DNA of 64,000 nucleotides. Origin: an uncultured Collinsella sp. (GTDB taxonomy: Bacteria; Actinomycetota; Coriobacteriia; Coriobacteriales; Coriobacteriaceae). Location of the stretch: contig CABRHW010000006.1 in assembly GCA_902470765.1 (NCBI GenBank), positions 33,064-97,063 of the forward strand, given 5' to 3'. Under the pieces are notes generated by a model. It was not told the DNA's origin. It ran no database searches and saw only the letters and a list, made by a program, of their open reading frames with translations. A program made the translations under genes and the position numbers. Of the stretch, positions 18,591-27,750 are shown in pieces (within the stretch, counting starts at the first letter, position 1; each line of letters begins with the position of its first letter).

Positions 18591-18627
18591 ACGGGGCGGC
18601 TCGCAGGGGTGCGGGCCGCCCCGTATT
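18591..18627 (+). terminator. terminator before the CRISPR-Cas locus
   Basis: ACGGGGCGGC (18591-18600) pairs perfectly with GCCGCCCCGT (18615-18624), followed by a short ATTT run. The remaining gap to cas3 (18628-18800) is AT-rich and probably holds the cas promoter, but no clear -35/-10 pair could be fixed. Confidence 0.75.
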
Positions 18628-18800
18628 TGCGCGGCGACAGGACCCGCAGGCACTCCATTAAACACACATGCTCTCAGCGCAAACGTTGAGCAACATTACG
18701 TTTGCCGATAGCTATTAAAAAATGTCCGTATGCGGTAGTAGTCTAATCGTAAGGCGTTTCCCAGCCTCTCGGGTTCTAGGAAGAAGCGGATGGGAGAGTA

Positions 18801-21047
18801 ATGCAAAAGACCATGATGGACTCTATTCCCATAAGCTCACGGTCCCGTGCACTATGGGCAAAAACGGGCGGCGCGGAAGAGCGTAACCTGTGGTCGCCTC
18901 TTTATGTTCATATGGCCGATTCTGCGGGTGTTGCGCGCAAGCTTTGGAACGAATGGCTGGCGGAATCTGTCAAGCACCAAATCGTGAGCGCATTTGGCTG
19001 TGACGACTCTTCAACGGCCACACTCGTTACCTGGCTTGCTGGTATCCACGACATTGGCAAGGCGACGCCAGGCTTCCAGTACAAGGTTTCGGAGCGGGCA
19101 GAACTTGTTGAACAAGCGGGGCTTCAGGTTCCGAGCCCCTGCATGATGAACCACCCTCCATCGCACGCCTTCATGAGTGAGGTGATCCTCGAAGATTGGC
19201 TCGATGGACGCGGTTGGGACTGCTCGTGGACATTCGGGTGCATTCTGGGAGCGCATCATGGAACCACGCCTTCGTCCGATAGCGCGCTCGACGGCATAAC
19301 GAGCGCATCGCGAAATTTTCCCAACGAGAACTTGGGTGATGACGATTGGCGTGCCGTCCAAGAGGAGCTTCTTGACTGGATGTTTGAGGAGTCGGGGATG
19401 GTGAAGTTCGAGAGTGTCTTTAGCTCGGCACCCGTTCCTCAACCAGAACAAGTACTCGTCTCTGCGCTGGTTATCGTTGCCGATTGGATTGCCTCAAATT
19501 CAGATCTGTTCCCTCTTGACTCTTGCATCGGCTCTTATGACGAATTTATCAAGCGCACCGATGCCGCATGGGCTTCGCTGGCGTTGCCCCCGGCGTGGCA
19601 GGCGATGCCGGTAAAGGAAGAGGGACAAGAGCTGTTTCATCACCGCTTTACTGGTCTTCCTGAGGATACGAGCTTGCGACCAGCGCAGGTACAGGCAATG
19701 CAGGCGGCATCCGACATGGACGGCGCAGGGCTACTCATTATCGAAGCGCCCATGGGCAACGGCAAAACAGAGGCCGCACTGATGTGCTCAGAGATTATGG
19801 CTCCGAAAACCGGGGCAGGGGGAATCGCCTATCTTTTGCCGACAATGGCAACTTCCAACGCGATGTTCAGGCGTGTTAAAGATTGGCTCGAGTGCGTTCC
19901 CGATTCGCGGGGCCGCAGTACGCAGTCGATGCAACTTTTGCATAGCAAGGCGGCTTTGAACCCGGACTACGACAGCCTGCGAAGCTGGGGACGCACTTGG
20001 ATGGGGGACGACGCGAAAAAGAGCGTTGAGGAAGATGTGACAGCGCACCAGTGGTTTGGCGGAAGGAAGCGTGGTCTTCTGTCGTCATTTGTTGTGGGCA
20101 CGGTCGACCAGCTGCTTATGGCGGCGCTTAAGGCGCGCCACGTGCAGCTTAGGCACTTGGGCCTTGCCGGCAAGGTTGTCATAATCGATGAGGTTCATGC
20201 CTACGATGCCTATATGAATGTCTATCTTGACCGTGTGCTCACGTGGCTTGGCGCTTACGGCGTGCCGACCATACTGCTTTCGGCAACGCTTCCCGCCGAG
20301 CGCCGCAACGAGCTCATCCACGCCTATCGGGGTAGGGATAGAAAATCCACTCGTCGTGCATCAAAGCGGAAAGATATTCCGGAAGCTCCTCGTAAAGCAT
20401 CAGGGTTGCCGTCGTACCCGCTCGTTACAACAGCAACCCGAAATGGAGCGCTAGACGATAGCATGTACCGAGTATGCGATGACCCTTCGATCGGAACAAA
20501 CGTTATTGTCGAACAATTGGAAGACGACGATGCTACGCTGGTTGAACAATTGGAGGACTTATTGTCCGATGGTGGTTGCGCGTGCGTGTTACGAGACACT
20601 GTTTCCCGTGCCCAAAGCTCCTATGAGCAGTTGAAGACTGCCTTTGGCGATTCGTGCGTAAAGCTCGTCCATTCGCGCTTTATTGCCGTCGACCGCATGG
20701 AAAATGATGCGGAACTGCTGCGACAGCTTGGTCCCGACTCTGCCGACAGGCCCAGTAAGCTCATCGTGGTGGGTACGCAGGTGATCGAGCAATCCCTCGA
20801 CATTGATTTCGACGTGATGATCACCGATGTAGCCCCTATCGACCTTTTGCTGCAGCGAATGGGGCGCCTACACCGCCATGAACGCGGGGAAAATCAGGGG
20901 CAGCGTCCGGAAAAGCTCAGGCAAGCACGTTGTTTTATCACGGGCATCGAGGACTGGGTGACCGCTCCGCCTAAGGTGAATAGGGGTATAGAGAAGGTCT
21001 ATCACCCTGCGATGCTTTTGCGCAGCTTGCTTACGTTGAGGGCATAA
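18801..21047 (+). CDS. cas3: Cas3 (type I-E), HD nuclease and helicase part, ended by an in-frame TAA
   Basis: The DNA-degrading nuclease-helicase recruited by Cascade. The HD nuclease domain is complete: a first His in LYVHMADS, the HD pair in LAGIHDIGKA (near residue 84), HPPSHAFMSE and GAHHGTTPSS. The helicase has Walker A EAPMGNGKTEAAL (near 316), a DEVH box VIIDEVHAYDAYM (near 462), LLSATLPAERR, and the last motif QRMGRLHRH. The frame stops with TAA at 21045-21047 after LLRSLLTLRA. The same frame continues after only seven codons into the Cas3 C-terminal domain, so the ancestral gene ran to 21746 (about 981 residues). The start ATG 18801 is preceded by GGGAGAG. This is the first gene of the cas operon. 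Confidence 0.93.
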   Translation: MQKTMMDSIPISSRSRALWAKTGGAEERNLWSPLYVHMADSAGVARKLWNEWLAESVKHQIVSAFGCDDSSTATLVTWLAGIHDIGKATPGFQYKVSERAELVEQAGLQVPSPCMMNHPPSHAFMSEVILEDWLDGRGWDCSWTFGCILGAHHGTTPSSDSALDGITSASRNFPNENLGDDDWRAVQEELLDWMFEESGMVKFESVFSSAPVPQPEQVLVSALVIVADWIASNSDLFPLDSCIGSYDEFIKRTDAAWASLALPPAWQAMPVKEEGQELFHHRFTGLPEDTSLRPAQVQAMQAASDMDGAGLLIIEAPMGNGKTEAALMCSEIMAPKTGAGGIAYLLPTMATSNAMFRRVKDWLECVPDSRGRSTQSMQLLHSKAALNPDYDSLRSWGRTWMGDDAKKSVEEDVTAHQWFGGRKRGLLSSFVVGTVDQLLMAALKARHVQLRHLGLAGKVVIIDEVHAYDAYMNVYLDRVLTWLGAYGVPTILLSATLPAERRNELIHAYRGRDRKSTRRASKRKDIPEAPRKASGLPSYPLVTTATRNGALDDSMYRVCDDPSIGTNVIVEQLEDDDATLVEQLEDLLSDGGCACVLRDTVSRAQSSYEQLKTAFGDSCVKLVHSRFIAVDRMENDAELLRQLGPDSADRPSKLIVVGTQVIEQSLDIDFDVMITDVAPIDLLLQRMGRLHRHERGENQGQRPEKLRQARCFITGIEDWVTAPPKVNRGIEKVYHPAMLLRSLLTLRA

Positions 21048-21068
21048 AGCACCGATGAGGGGACGGCT

Positions 21069-21746
21069 ATGGTCAATCTGCCTCATGATATTGCAGGCCT
21101 TGTCGAGCAGACGTATTCGCGAAGCATTGCAGCGGAAGAGCTGTGTGATGCGGGTGCGGCACCGGAATGGGTCCATGCTTTACGAGGTGCGGAAGAAGAA
21201 CTGAAGAAGACAAAAGAGAGCAAGCAGCTCAAGGCAAATGCCTGGCTTCTGAGCAAGCCACAGAAGGGGACGCAAAGTCTTATTGGCTGGCTGAATGAAA
21301 CCTTCTCGCTTGCAGACGAGACAAAGGCACGCGCTGCCGTTCGCGATTCTGGTGACACGGTTGAGGTTATTGCGGTCCAAGCAAGCAACGACGGCTTCAC
21401 GCTGCTTCCCTGGGTCACCGACATAAAGGGGAGCCGTCCGTGTCGGGGCTATTTGGGGGATGGAAGTGAAGCGCCTGACGATGAGGTTGCCCGCCTTGCG
21501 GCGAGTTGCACCGTGAGCCTGCCATTCTGGCTATCGTCTGAGCAGGTAATTGATGCCCTGGAGGCCAAATCTCAGGCGCTCAGATGGCAAGAGTCAAGAT
21601 GGCTTCAAGGCCAACTGGTCTTGGCATTTGATTCAAACCTAGATACGGTGATAGAAACGAAAGATGCTATCTATCGCATGCACTATTCGCGTAAGGCTGG
21701 GCTTGAACTTGTTGAAACAGTGAGGAAGAAAGGAGATGCGCAATGA
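21069..21746 (+). CDS. Cas3 C-terminal domain, separated from cas3 by a nonsense codon
   Basis: A 225-residue open frame in the same reading frame as cas3 and only 21 bases behind its TAA. It begins MVNLPHDIAGLVEQTYS, which fits the start of the accessory C-terminal domain of type I-E Cas3 (entry of ssDNA, contact with Cascade). It ends with a normal overlap (ATGA) on cas8e, as full-length cas3 genes do. GAGGGG lies shortly before ATG 21069, so it could be translated on its own and dock onto the truncated helicase. Otherwise it is the dead tail of a broken cas3. Which of these holds cannot be seen from sequence. Confidence 0.78.
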   Translation: MVNLPHDIAGLVEQTYSRSIAAEELCDAGAAPEWVHALRGAEEELKKTKESKQLKANAWLLSKPQKGTQSLIGWLNETFSLADETKARAAVRDSGDTVEVIAVQASNDGFTLLPWVTDIKGSRPCRGYLGDGSEAPDDEVARLAASCTVSLPFWLSSEQVIDALEAKSQALRWQESRWLQGQLVLAFDSNLDTVIETKDAIYRMHYSRKAGLELVETVRKKGDAQ

Positions 21747-23401
21747 GCCAGAATGTGAGTTTTAACCTCGTGGACGAACCATGGATCTGCGTTCGCGATT
21801 TGGACGGGGCGACGCGCGAGGTGTCACTGCTCGAACTATTTGAGCAAGCGTCAAGCATCAAGTGCTTGGCTAACGATTTACCTACACAGGATTTTGCGAT
21901 TCTACGCGTTTTGCTGGCAGTGCTGCAAAGGGCAATTTCTCCGACGCTCGACGATGACGACGTTCCAGCGGAGGTTTGGGGGCGCCTATGGCGTGCGCAC
22001 GAACTGCCCATCGACCAGATTCGCGAATACCTCGACGAGTGGCACCATCGTTTCGATTTGTTTGACGAGGAACAGCCTTTTATGCAGGTCGCTGGTCTGC
22101 ATACGGCAAAGAACGAGTTCTCTGAAATAAGAAAGGTGATCGCTGACATACCGGATGGGGATACGCTCTTTTCGCTTCGATCAGGTGAGGGGGCGGATCG
22201 TCTGACTTTCTCGGAATCCGTGCGCTGGCTTATTCACGTTCACGCTTTTGATACTGCTGGAATTAATAGCGGAACGGTTGGCGATGCGCGCGTTAAGAAA
22301 GGGAAGAGCTATCCAATTGGTACCGGATGGTCGGGCTGTTTAGGAGGGTTGTGCTTTGAGGGCCCTTCGCTTAAAGAAACCCTCTTGCTTAATACTATTC
22401 TCTGCGGCGATGAGATAAATGAGCTGTTTTCGGACAATGATTTGCCTTGTTGGGAGAAGACGACAGCACCCGCTGGAGTTGATGATCTTACTCCGACTGG
22501 TAGGCTAGATCTTTACACGTGGCAAGCTCGAAGAGTTCGTTTGATTCCTGAGAGCGGCTACGTGGTCGCCGTGGTTTTGACGAACGGCGACAAGCTGGCG
22601 CAGATTAACCGTCAGGGCTATGAACCCATGACGGCATGGAGACGTAGTCCGAACCAGGAAAGACAGTTGAAATTGCCTCTCGTTTACCTGCCCAAGATGC
22701 ATCAGCCCAGAAGAGCCCTCTGGCGAGGTCTCGATTCCGTGTTTGGCGTAAGTTCGCCAGAAGCGGACTCAACCGTTCTTGGGTCCGGGCTGAAAGGTTG
22801 GCTCTCTTATCTTGCGAGCAGAGATGCGGGATGTCAGCTCGATAATGCGCTTATTCAAGTCCACGCGATTGGAATGGAATATGGTACACAAAACTCAGTC
22901 GTCTCCAATGTCATCAATGACACGGTTGAGTTGAGTGCATTTCTCCTGTCAAGCGAAGGGGAAGACTTGGCTGCTCTTGCCAAAAGCCTTGCTTCTTCAA
23001 CGTCGGACGCGGTTTTTGCCTTGGGTACCCTTGCCGCAAACCTCTGTGTAGCGTCTGGCGGAAATGGGGCAGATGAGCTTAAGGGCGCGAAAGAGAAAGC
23101 GGAGACGCGTACTTTCTTCGAGATTGATATGCCGTTTCGTCAATGGCTTGCCGGCCTTAACGAGAGCAGCAACGCGGAAGTCGAACGGAAGCGGTGGCAC
23201 CGCACCGCCCGCGCGATTATCGAAGCAAATGCCAGCGCCCTTCTTCGCGAGGTTGGCCCAGAGGCAATCGTTGGGGTTCCTATGAAAACAGGCAAAGTAA
23301 ACGGGTGGATGACGGCATCGCGAGCCAAGGCGATGCTCAACGCCGCCCTTAAAAAGTATCTGCCGCTTGAAGAAGACGAACCAAGAGATAAGGAGGTCTA
23401 G
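21743..23401 (+). CDS. cas8e: Cascade large subunit Cas8e (Cse1/CasA)
   Basis: A 552-residue subunit that recognises the PAM and recruits Cas3 in type I-E Cascade. The N terminus (FNLVDEPWICVRDLDG ... VSLLELF) is the typical Cse1 opening, and the four-helix C-terminal region is recognisable around RKRWHRTARAIIEANA. The length fits the family (about 500-560). It overlaps the Cas3 C-terminal frame by four bases (ATGA) and is followed two bases later by cse2, within one operon. Base composition is more AT-rich than the housekeeping genes around the locus, in keeping with horizontal transfer. Confidence 0.94.
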   Translation: MSQNVSFNLVDEPWICVRDLDGATREVSLLELFEQASSIKCLANDLPTQDFAILRVLLAVLQRAISPTLDDDDVPAEVWGRLWRAHELPIDQIREYLDEWHHRFDLFDEEQPFMQVAGLHTAKNEFSEIRKVIADIPDGDTLFSLRSGEGADRLTFSESVRWLIHVHAFDTAGINSGTVGDARVKKGKSYPIGTGWSGCLGGLCFEGPSLKETLLLNTILCGDEINELFSDNDLPCWEKTTAPAGVDDLTPTGRLDLYTWQARRVRLIPESGYVVAVVLTNGDKLAQINRQGYEPMTAWRRSPNQERQLKLPLVYLPKMHQPRRALWRGLDSVFGVSSPEADSTVLGSGLKGWLSYLASRDAGCQLDNALIQVHAIGMEYGTQNSVVSNVINDTVELSAFLLSSEGEDLAALAKSLASSTSDAVFALGTLAANLCVASGGNGADELKGAKEKAETRTFFEIDMPFRQWLAGLNESSNAEVERKRWHRTARAIIEANASALLREVGPEAIVGVPMKTGKVNGWMTASRAKAMLNAALKKYLPLEEDEPRDKEV

Positions 23402-23403
23402 AT

Positions 23404-24048
23404 ATGACGGAAGCTAAGGAAAAACACCCAGAGCGGGTGATTTGTGCATTCGTTCATGGGCGCATCTGCTCGATTCAAAACGACTATCTGTCTGTCGAGA
23501 GAAAGGCGCGAGGAGCGCGAAAGCTGGCAACATTGCGCCATGCGCTTCTTATGCCCATAGGTTCAAATGCAGACGCATGGTCGCTTGAGTTCGAGGGCCT
23601 GCCTGCCGAGCTTGTGGGGAAGGGTGCCGAGCCATCGTGGGCCGAGACCGCAGTTCACGCCACACTTACACTCTATGCGGTCCATCAACAGGGCAAAACC
23701 AAGCCAATGCATGCGCCTGGTGTTGAGCATTCGTTTGGCGCGGCGGTGCGGCGGCTCGTGCACAGAGATAAAGAGCGCTACTTGAATCTTGAAAAGGGGG
23801 AAATGCCTCGAAAGTTCAGGGCTTTTATAACAGCTGATTCTATGGAAGAGACGCTTCACCATGCAAGACAGCTTGTACAACAGCTGCGAGCTGATGAGAT
23901 TCCCGTTGATTACGCGCGTTTTGCAGCACAACTCTACACGCTGCAAAACCCCTACGCGGCAGATAGGGTGCGTCTTGCGTGGGGACGTGAATATAGTCGG
24001 ATGTCCAAGGAAGAGCTTGGCACCGATGCCGGCTCCTCAGAAGAGTAA
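23404..24048 (+). CDS. cse2: Cascade small subunit Cse2 (CasB, Cas11)
   Basis: A 214-residue, mainly helical protein. Two copies normally run along the belly of Cascade and stabilise the R-loop. Visible features are basic helices (RKARGARKLATLRHALLM) and the characteristic central block VEHSFGAAVRRLVHRDKERY. GGAGG precedes the ATG at the end of cas8e, so the two are translationally linked. Its position between cas8e and cas7e is the standard type I-E order. Confidence 0.9.
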   Translation: MTEAKEKHPERVICAFVHGRICSIQNDYLSVERKARGARKLATLRHALLMPIGSNADAWSLEFEGLPAELVGKGAEPSWAETAVHATLTLYAVHQQGKTKPMHAPGVEHSFGAAVRRLVHRDKERYLNLEKGEMPRKFRAFITADSMEETLHHARQLVQQLRADEIPVDYARFAAQLYTLQNPYAADRVRLAWGREYSRMSKEELGTDAGSSEE

Positions 24049-24080
24049 ATAATTAAGAAATGACCAAGAAAGGACTTGCT

Positions 24081-25226
24081 ATGAAAAAGCCTCAGTTCAT
24101 CGATATCCACATCCTTCAGACCGTTCCCCCGAGCAACATCAATCGAGATGACACGGGTAGTCCAAAAACGGCATATTTCGGTGGAGTCAAGCGCTCTAGG
24201 GTCTCAAGCCAAGCGTGGAAGAAGGCCACGCGCGATAGTTTCTCCGATCTGTTGGATGAGTTCGGTCTTGGTTGGCGTACGAAGCGCGCAGCAAGCTTGG
24301 TCGCGGAAGCCGTGACCGCTATTATGCCGGACATTGAAGACGGTCAGGCCGAAGTTGCTGCCGAGAAGGCTTTGGCGGCAACGGGCGTCAAAGTCAAAGG
24401 TGGCGAAACGGGCTACTTGCTGTTTCTTTCTTCAGGGCAGATCAAAGCCCTAGCATCGTTGGCGGCGCAGGCTTTTGAAGCGGGCGCGGCTGTTGACAAG
24501 AAGCTCGCTAAGGAAATTCTTGACATCAAGAAGAAGCCGACGCTTAACAGCATCGATGTGGCTATGTTCGGGCGTATGGTGGCGGATGCACCTGATTTGA
24601 ACGTCGATGCCTCTGTTCAAGTCGCCCATGCCATTGGCATCGGGAAGATGAACCCAGAGTTCGATTACTTCACTGCTCTTGATGATTGCTCGCCCGAAGA
24701 CAGTGCAGGCGCAGCAATGATTGAGACAACGGAGTTCACGTCATCGACGATGTATCGCTATGCAACTATTGATGTGCTGCATCTGTGCGAAAATCTCGGT
24801 TCGGCTGCGGTTGCTTGCCGCGGCATCGAGGCGTTTTTGAAGGCGTTCATTACTTCCATGCCCACGGGAAAGCAGAATTCGTTTGCAAACCGCACGCTCC
24901 CCGGAGCGGTTGTCCTTCAACTGAGGGATACTCAACCGGTGAGCTTGGTGAATGCCTTTGAAAAACCTGTTGAGGCATCGCATGGGAAAAGTCAGATTGA
25001 AATTGGCTGTGAGCGTTTGGCCAAGCAGGAAGAGGCGATTGACAAGGCGTTTGGAACGACCCCGCAAAAGACGTTCGTTATAGCTGCATCTCCGGATGCG
25101 CAGTCTCTTCCCGGTGCCATGGGTGTCGAAGGGGCATGTGGTCTTGACGCCGCAATTGCGCAAATCTCGCAAGCGTGCGCTGCTTATCTGGCCGAAAATG
25201 GCTACCAAACCGAAGAGGTGGACTAG
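24081..25226 (+). CDS. cas7e: Cascade backbone subunit Cas7e (CasC/Cse4)
   Basis: A 381-residue RAMP protein; six copies form the crRNA-binding spine of type I-E Cascade. The N terminus FIDIHILQTVPPSNINRDD and GGVKRSRVSSQAWKKATR are diagnostic of the family. I chose ATG 24081, preceded by AAAGGA at 24067-24072; an ATG seven codons earlier (24060) has only a weak site and its first codons contain the better ribosome site. It ends two bases before the cas5e start. The length is close to E. coli CasC (363). Confidence 0.95.
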   Translation: MKKPQFIDIHILQTVPPSNINRDDTGSPKTAYFGGVKRSRVSSQAWKKATRDSFSDLLDEFGLGWRTKRAASLVAEAVTAIMPDIEDGQAEVAAEKALAATGVKVKGGETGYLLFLSSGQIKALASLAAQAFEAGAAVDKKLAKEILDIKKKPTLNSIDVAMFGRMVADAPDLNVDASVQVAHAIGIGKMNPEFDYFTALDDCSPEDSAGAAMIETTEFTSSTMYRYATIDVLHLCENLGSAAVACRGIEAFLKAFITSMPTGKQNSFANRTLPGAVVLQLRDTQPVSLVNAFEKPVEASHGKSQIEIGCERLAKQEEAIDKAFGTTPQKTFVIAASPDAQSLPGAMGVEGACGLDAAIAQISQACAAYLAENGYQTEEVD

Positions 25227-25228
25227 CT

Positions 25229-25984
25229 ATGGCGGTCCTGCTGCTCAAATTGGCGGGTCCGCTACAGTCGTGGGGGTCGTCGAGTAGGTTCACCGAGCGC
25301 GGGACAGAGCACGAGCCGACGAAGAGCGGCGTTGTGGGCCTGCTTGCCGCAGCTTTGGGTCGTTACCGAACAGATCCCGTTGATGACCTTGCGGCACTAC
25401 ACTTTGGCGTGCGTATCGATCAGCCAGGAACGTTTCTAAGCGACTTTCAAACCGAGCACAAACGAAAGTGGGACTCGCAGAGCGCTCGATGGGTGTCGGG
25501 TGATGCCCTGCCTTTAACTCATCGGCATTATCTGGCCGATGCTGTGTTTGTTGCGGCCTTTGAGGGCGATTTGGGGCTCTTGCAAAGGTGTGCCGAGGCG
25601 CTTGACGCTCCGGCGTTTCCCCTGTTTCTAGGTCGCCGTTCCTGTCCACCTGCGTGCAGAGTGCGTATTGGGCTGTTTGAGGATGTGGCGTTGCTCGAAG
25701 CCCTGCACAACCATCCCTGGGAAGCAAGCGAGAGACATCAGGGCAACTGGAAGTTCCGCGACAAAGAAAGCGTTGACCTGGAGATTCTCTACGATAAACA
25801 GGGTTCTGACGAAGGCGAGGGCTACGATGTTCCGCTGCGCGACGTGCCCATCAGCTTTTCGCAGGAACATCGCCAATACAGCTTTCGCACTGTTGCCCAT
25901 GCAACGGCAACGGTAAGGAACCCGAAATATGTTGGCGCGCAGGCCGACCATGACCCTTGGTCTGCTCTAGGAAAGGAGGTATAG
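25229..25984 (+). CDS. cas5e: Cascade subunit Cas5e (CasD)
   Basis: A 251-residue RAMP protein that binds the 5' handle of the crRNA. The N terminus AVLLLKLAGPLQSWGSSSRF is the family hallmark, followed by RGTEHEPTKSGVVGLLAAALG, the usual glycine-rich helix. The C terminus has the DVPISFSQEHRQYSFRTV block. ATG 25229 was chosen because the frame upstream of it lies in the cas7e gene. Neighbours and order are standard for type I-E. Confidence 0.95.
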   Translation: MAVLLLKLAGPLQSWGSSSRFTERGTEHEPTKSGVVGLLAAALGRYRTDPVDDLAALHFGVRIDQPGTFLSDFQTEHKRKWDSQSARWVSGDALPLTHRHYLADAVFVAAFEGDLGLLQRCAEALDAPAFPLFLGRRSCPPACRVRIGLFEDVALLEALHNHPWEASERHQGNWKFRDKESVDLEILYDKQGSDEGEGYDVPLRDVPISFSQEHRQYSFRTVAHATATVRNPKYVGAQADHDPWSALGKEV

Positions 25985-25987
25985 CCG

Positions 25988-26749
25988 ATGTTCTTTACCC
26001 AGTTCCCTATCAATATGACGCGGAGGGAGTCGCGTGCGATGCTCGCCTCGCCCTATCGCATGCATGCGGCGATTGCTGGCAGTTTCCCCTTTTCTCAGAC
26101 GAGCGGGGACGGCCGCGTGCTTTGGCGCGTGGATAGAATGCCTGATGGTTGTTCTCGCCTTTATATCGTGAGTCCCGGCAAGCCGAGCTTGATAGGGCTT
26201 GATGAACAAATCGGGTGGCCCGACTGCGAACCGCAGTGGGGCACGCGCGGATACGATCCGTTTTTGGAGCGCATCTCGAACGGGCAGACATATTCGTTTC
26301 GCTTAGTAGCGAATCCGTCGCTCAACAGAAGCACGCGTGGCGGCAAAAGTGACCTGCTAAACAGCGAGGGCGAACCTAAGAGAAACAGAATTGGCCACCT
26401 GACCATTCTGGAGCAAACTGCCTGGCTCGTTGGAGCTCAAGCATATAAGGGCACCGACAAGGAAGTGCCGAGCATATTTGCGCCCGAGCGGGGATCACGT
26501 GCCCAAAGGAATGGTTTCGAGGTTTTGAGCGATGATGAGGGCTGTCCGAGCTTGATTGTTAGTAATTCCAACAGAATCTCATTTACCAAGGGTGTCCAAG
26601 GAAACAAAGTCACCTTTACGCGCGCCCAGTACGATGGCGTGTTGCGTGTGACCGATGCTGATGCCTTGCGCCGTGCGCTTGTGTGTGGCATCGGGCATGC
26701 CAAAGGATTCGGATGCGGCCTTCTCACGCTGGTTCCACTGGATAGGTGA
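25988..26749 (+). CDS. cas6e: pre-crRNA endonuclease Cas6e (CasE/Cse3)
   Basis: A 253-residue metal-independent RNase that cuts the array transcript within each repeat hairpin and stays bound to the 3' end of the crRNA. The catalytic His is seen at position 26 (SPYRMHAAIAGSF), the same place as in well-studied Cas6e proteins. The glycine-rich loop near the C terminus reads GHAKGFGCGLLTLV. A near-perfect ribosome site AAGGAGGT at 25974-25981 precedes ATG 25988. The stop overlaps the cas1 start region. Its substrate is the hairpin repeat of the adjacent array. Confidence 0.95.
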   Translation: MFFTQFPINMTRRESRAMLASPYRMHAAIAGSFPFSQTSGDGRVLWRVDRMPDGCSRLYIVSPGKPSLIGLDEQIGWPDCEPQWGTRGYDPFLERISNGQTYSFRLVANPSLNRSTRGGKSDLLNSEGEPKRNRIGHLTILEQTAWLVGAQAYKGTDKEVPSIFAPERGSRAQRNGFEVLSDDEGCPSLIVSNSNRISFTKGVQGNKVTFTRAQYDGVLRVTDADALRRALVCGIGHAKGFGCGLLTLVPLDR

Positions 26750-27747
26750 GCGACATGGGCGATATTCCCGGCATGATCAAGACTGATTTGCGCGCACTGC
26801 CCACGATAAAGGAGCGAATGACGTTTCTTTATGTCGAGCGATGTCTTGTGAGCAGGCAAGATAGCGCAGTGAGCATAACCGATGCGCGCGGAACGGCGTA
26901 TGTCCCTGCGGCTTCTCTTGGGGTGCTTATGCTGGGACCCGGGACCAATATCTCTCATCGCGCGGTTGAGCTGCTCGGCGATTCGGGGACAAGCGTGATT
27001 TGGGTGGGCGAGCACGGCGTTCGCTACTATGCGCACGGCCGCCCGCTCACCCATTCTTCTCGGCTGGTTGTCGCGCAGGCTGAGCTCGTGTCGAACACTC
27101 GAAAGCGTCTTGCCGTGGCGCGAACGATGTACGGCATGCGCTTTCCCGGCGAGGATGTATCGAATTACACGATGCAGCAGCTCCGTGGCCGCGAGGGAGC
27201 TCGGATTCGAACGCTCTATCGGCGGCTGTCGAAGCAATATGACGTTCCATGGAAGGGGAGGGAATACAACCCCGACGATTTTCTCGACGCAAGTCCAATC
27301 AATCAGGCGCTGTCGGCTGCTCATGTATGCCTTTACGGAGTTGTTCATAGCGTGATTGTGGCACTCGGGTGCTCTCCGGCATTGGGATTTGTCCACGTTG
27401 GTCATGAGCGCTCGTTTGTGTATGACATTGCCGATTTGTATAAAGCAGAGGTGACGATTCCCATCGCTTTCGAAGTGGCTTCCGATCCCCCAGAGGATAT
27501 CGGGGCGGAAACACGTCGGCGCACTCGTGATGCGTTTCTTGATGGGAAGATAATGGAGCGCTGTGCTCGCGATATCAGGGGTCTGCTGCTGGGCGACTTC
27601 GAGACAGAGGACGAGCCTGATATCGATACGATGTTCCTCTGGGATGAGAGGCGCCCTACCGTTGCTTTTGGAGTGTCCTATGGCAAGGAAAACGATGTCC
27701 AGGTGGATGCCACCGAAGAGAATAACGGAGTGCTTGTGGAAGGATAA
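26746..27747 (+). CDS. cas1: CRISPR adaptation integrase Cas1 (type I-E)
   Basis: A protein of about 330 residues that with Cas2 inserts new spacers at the leader end. Metal-binding residues are visible: Glu in LRGREGARIRTLYRR (near 150), His in GFVHVGHERSFVYD and Asp in DIADLYKAE. The C-terminal tail is acidic. The start may be GTG 26746, which overlaps the cas6e stop, or ATG 26755, which has AGGTGA at a better distance; both give the same core protein. It is directly followed by cas2 with three bases between them. Confidence 0.95.
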   Translation: MSDMGDIPGMIKTDLRALPTIKERMTFLYVERCLVSRQDSAVSITDARGTAYVPAASLGVLMLGPGTNISHRAVELLGDSGTSVIWVGEHGVRYYAHGRPLTHSSRLVVAQAELVSNTRKRLAVARTMYGMRFPGEDVSNYTMQQLRGREGARIRTLYRRLSKQYDVPWKGREYNPDDFLDASPINQALSAAHVCLYGVVHSVIVALGCSPALGFVHVGHERSFVYDIADLYKAEVTIPIAFEVASDPPEDIGAETRRRTRDAFLDGKIMERCARDIRGLLLGDFETEDEPDIDTMFLWDERRPTVAFGVSYGKENDVQVDATEENNGVLVEG

Positions 27748-27750
27748 CGG

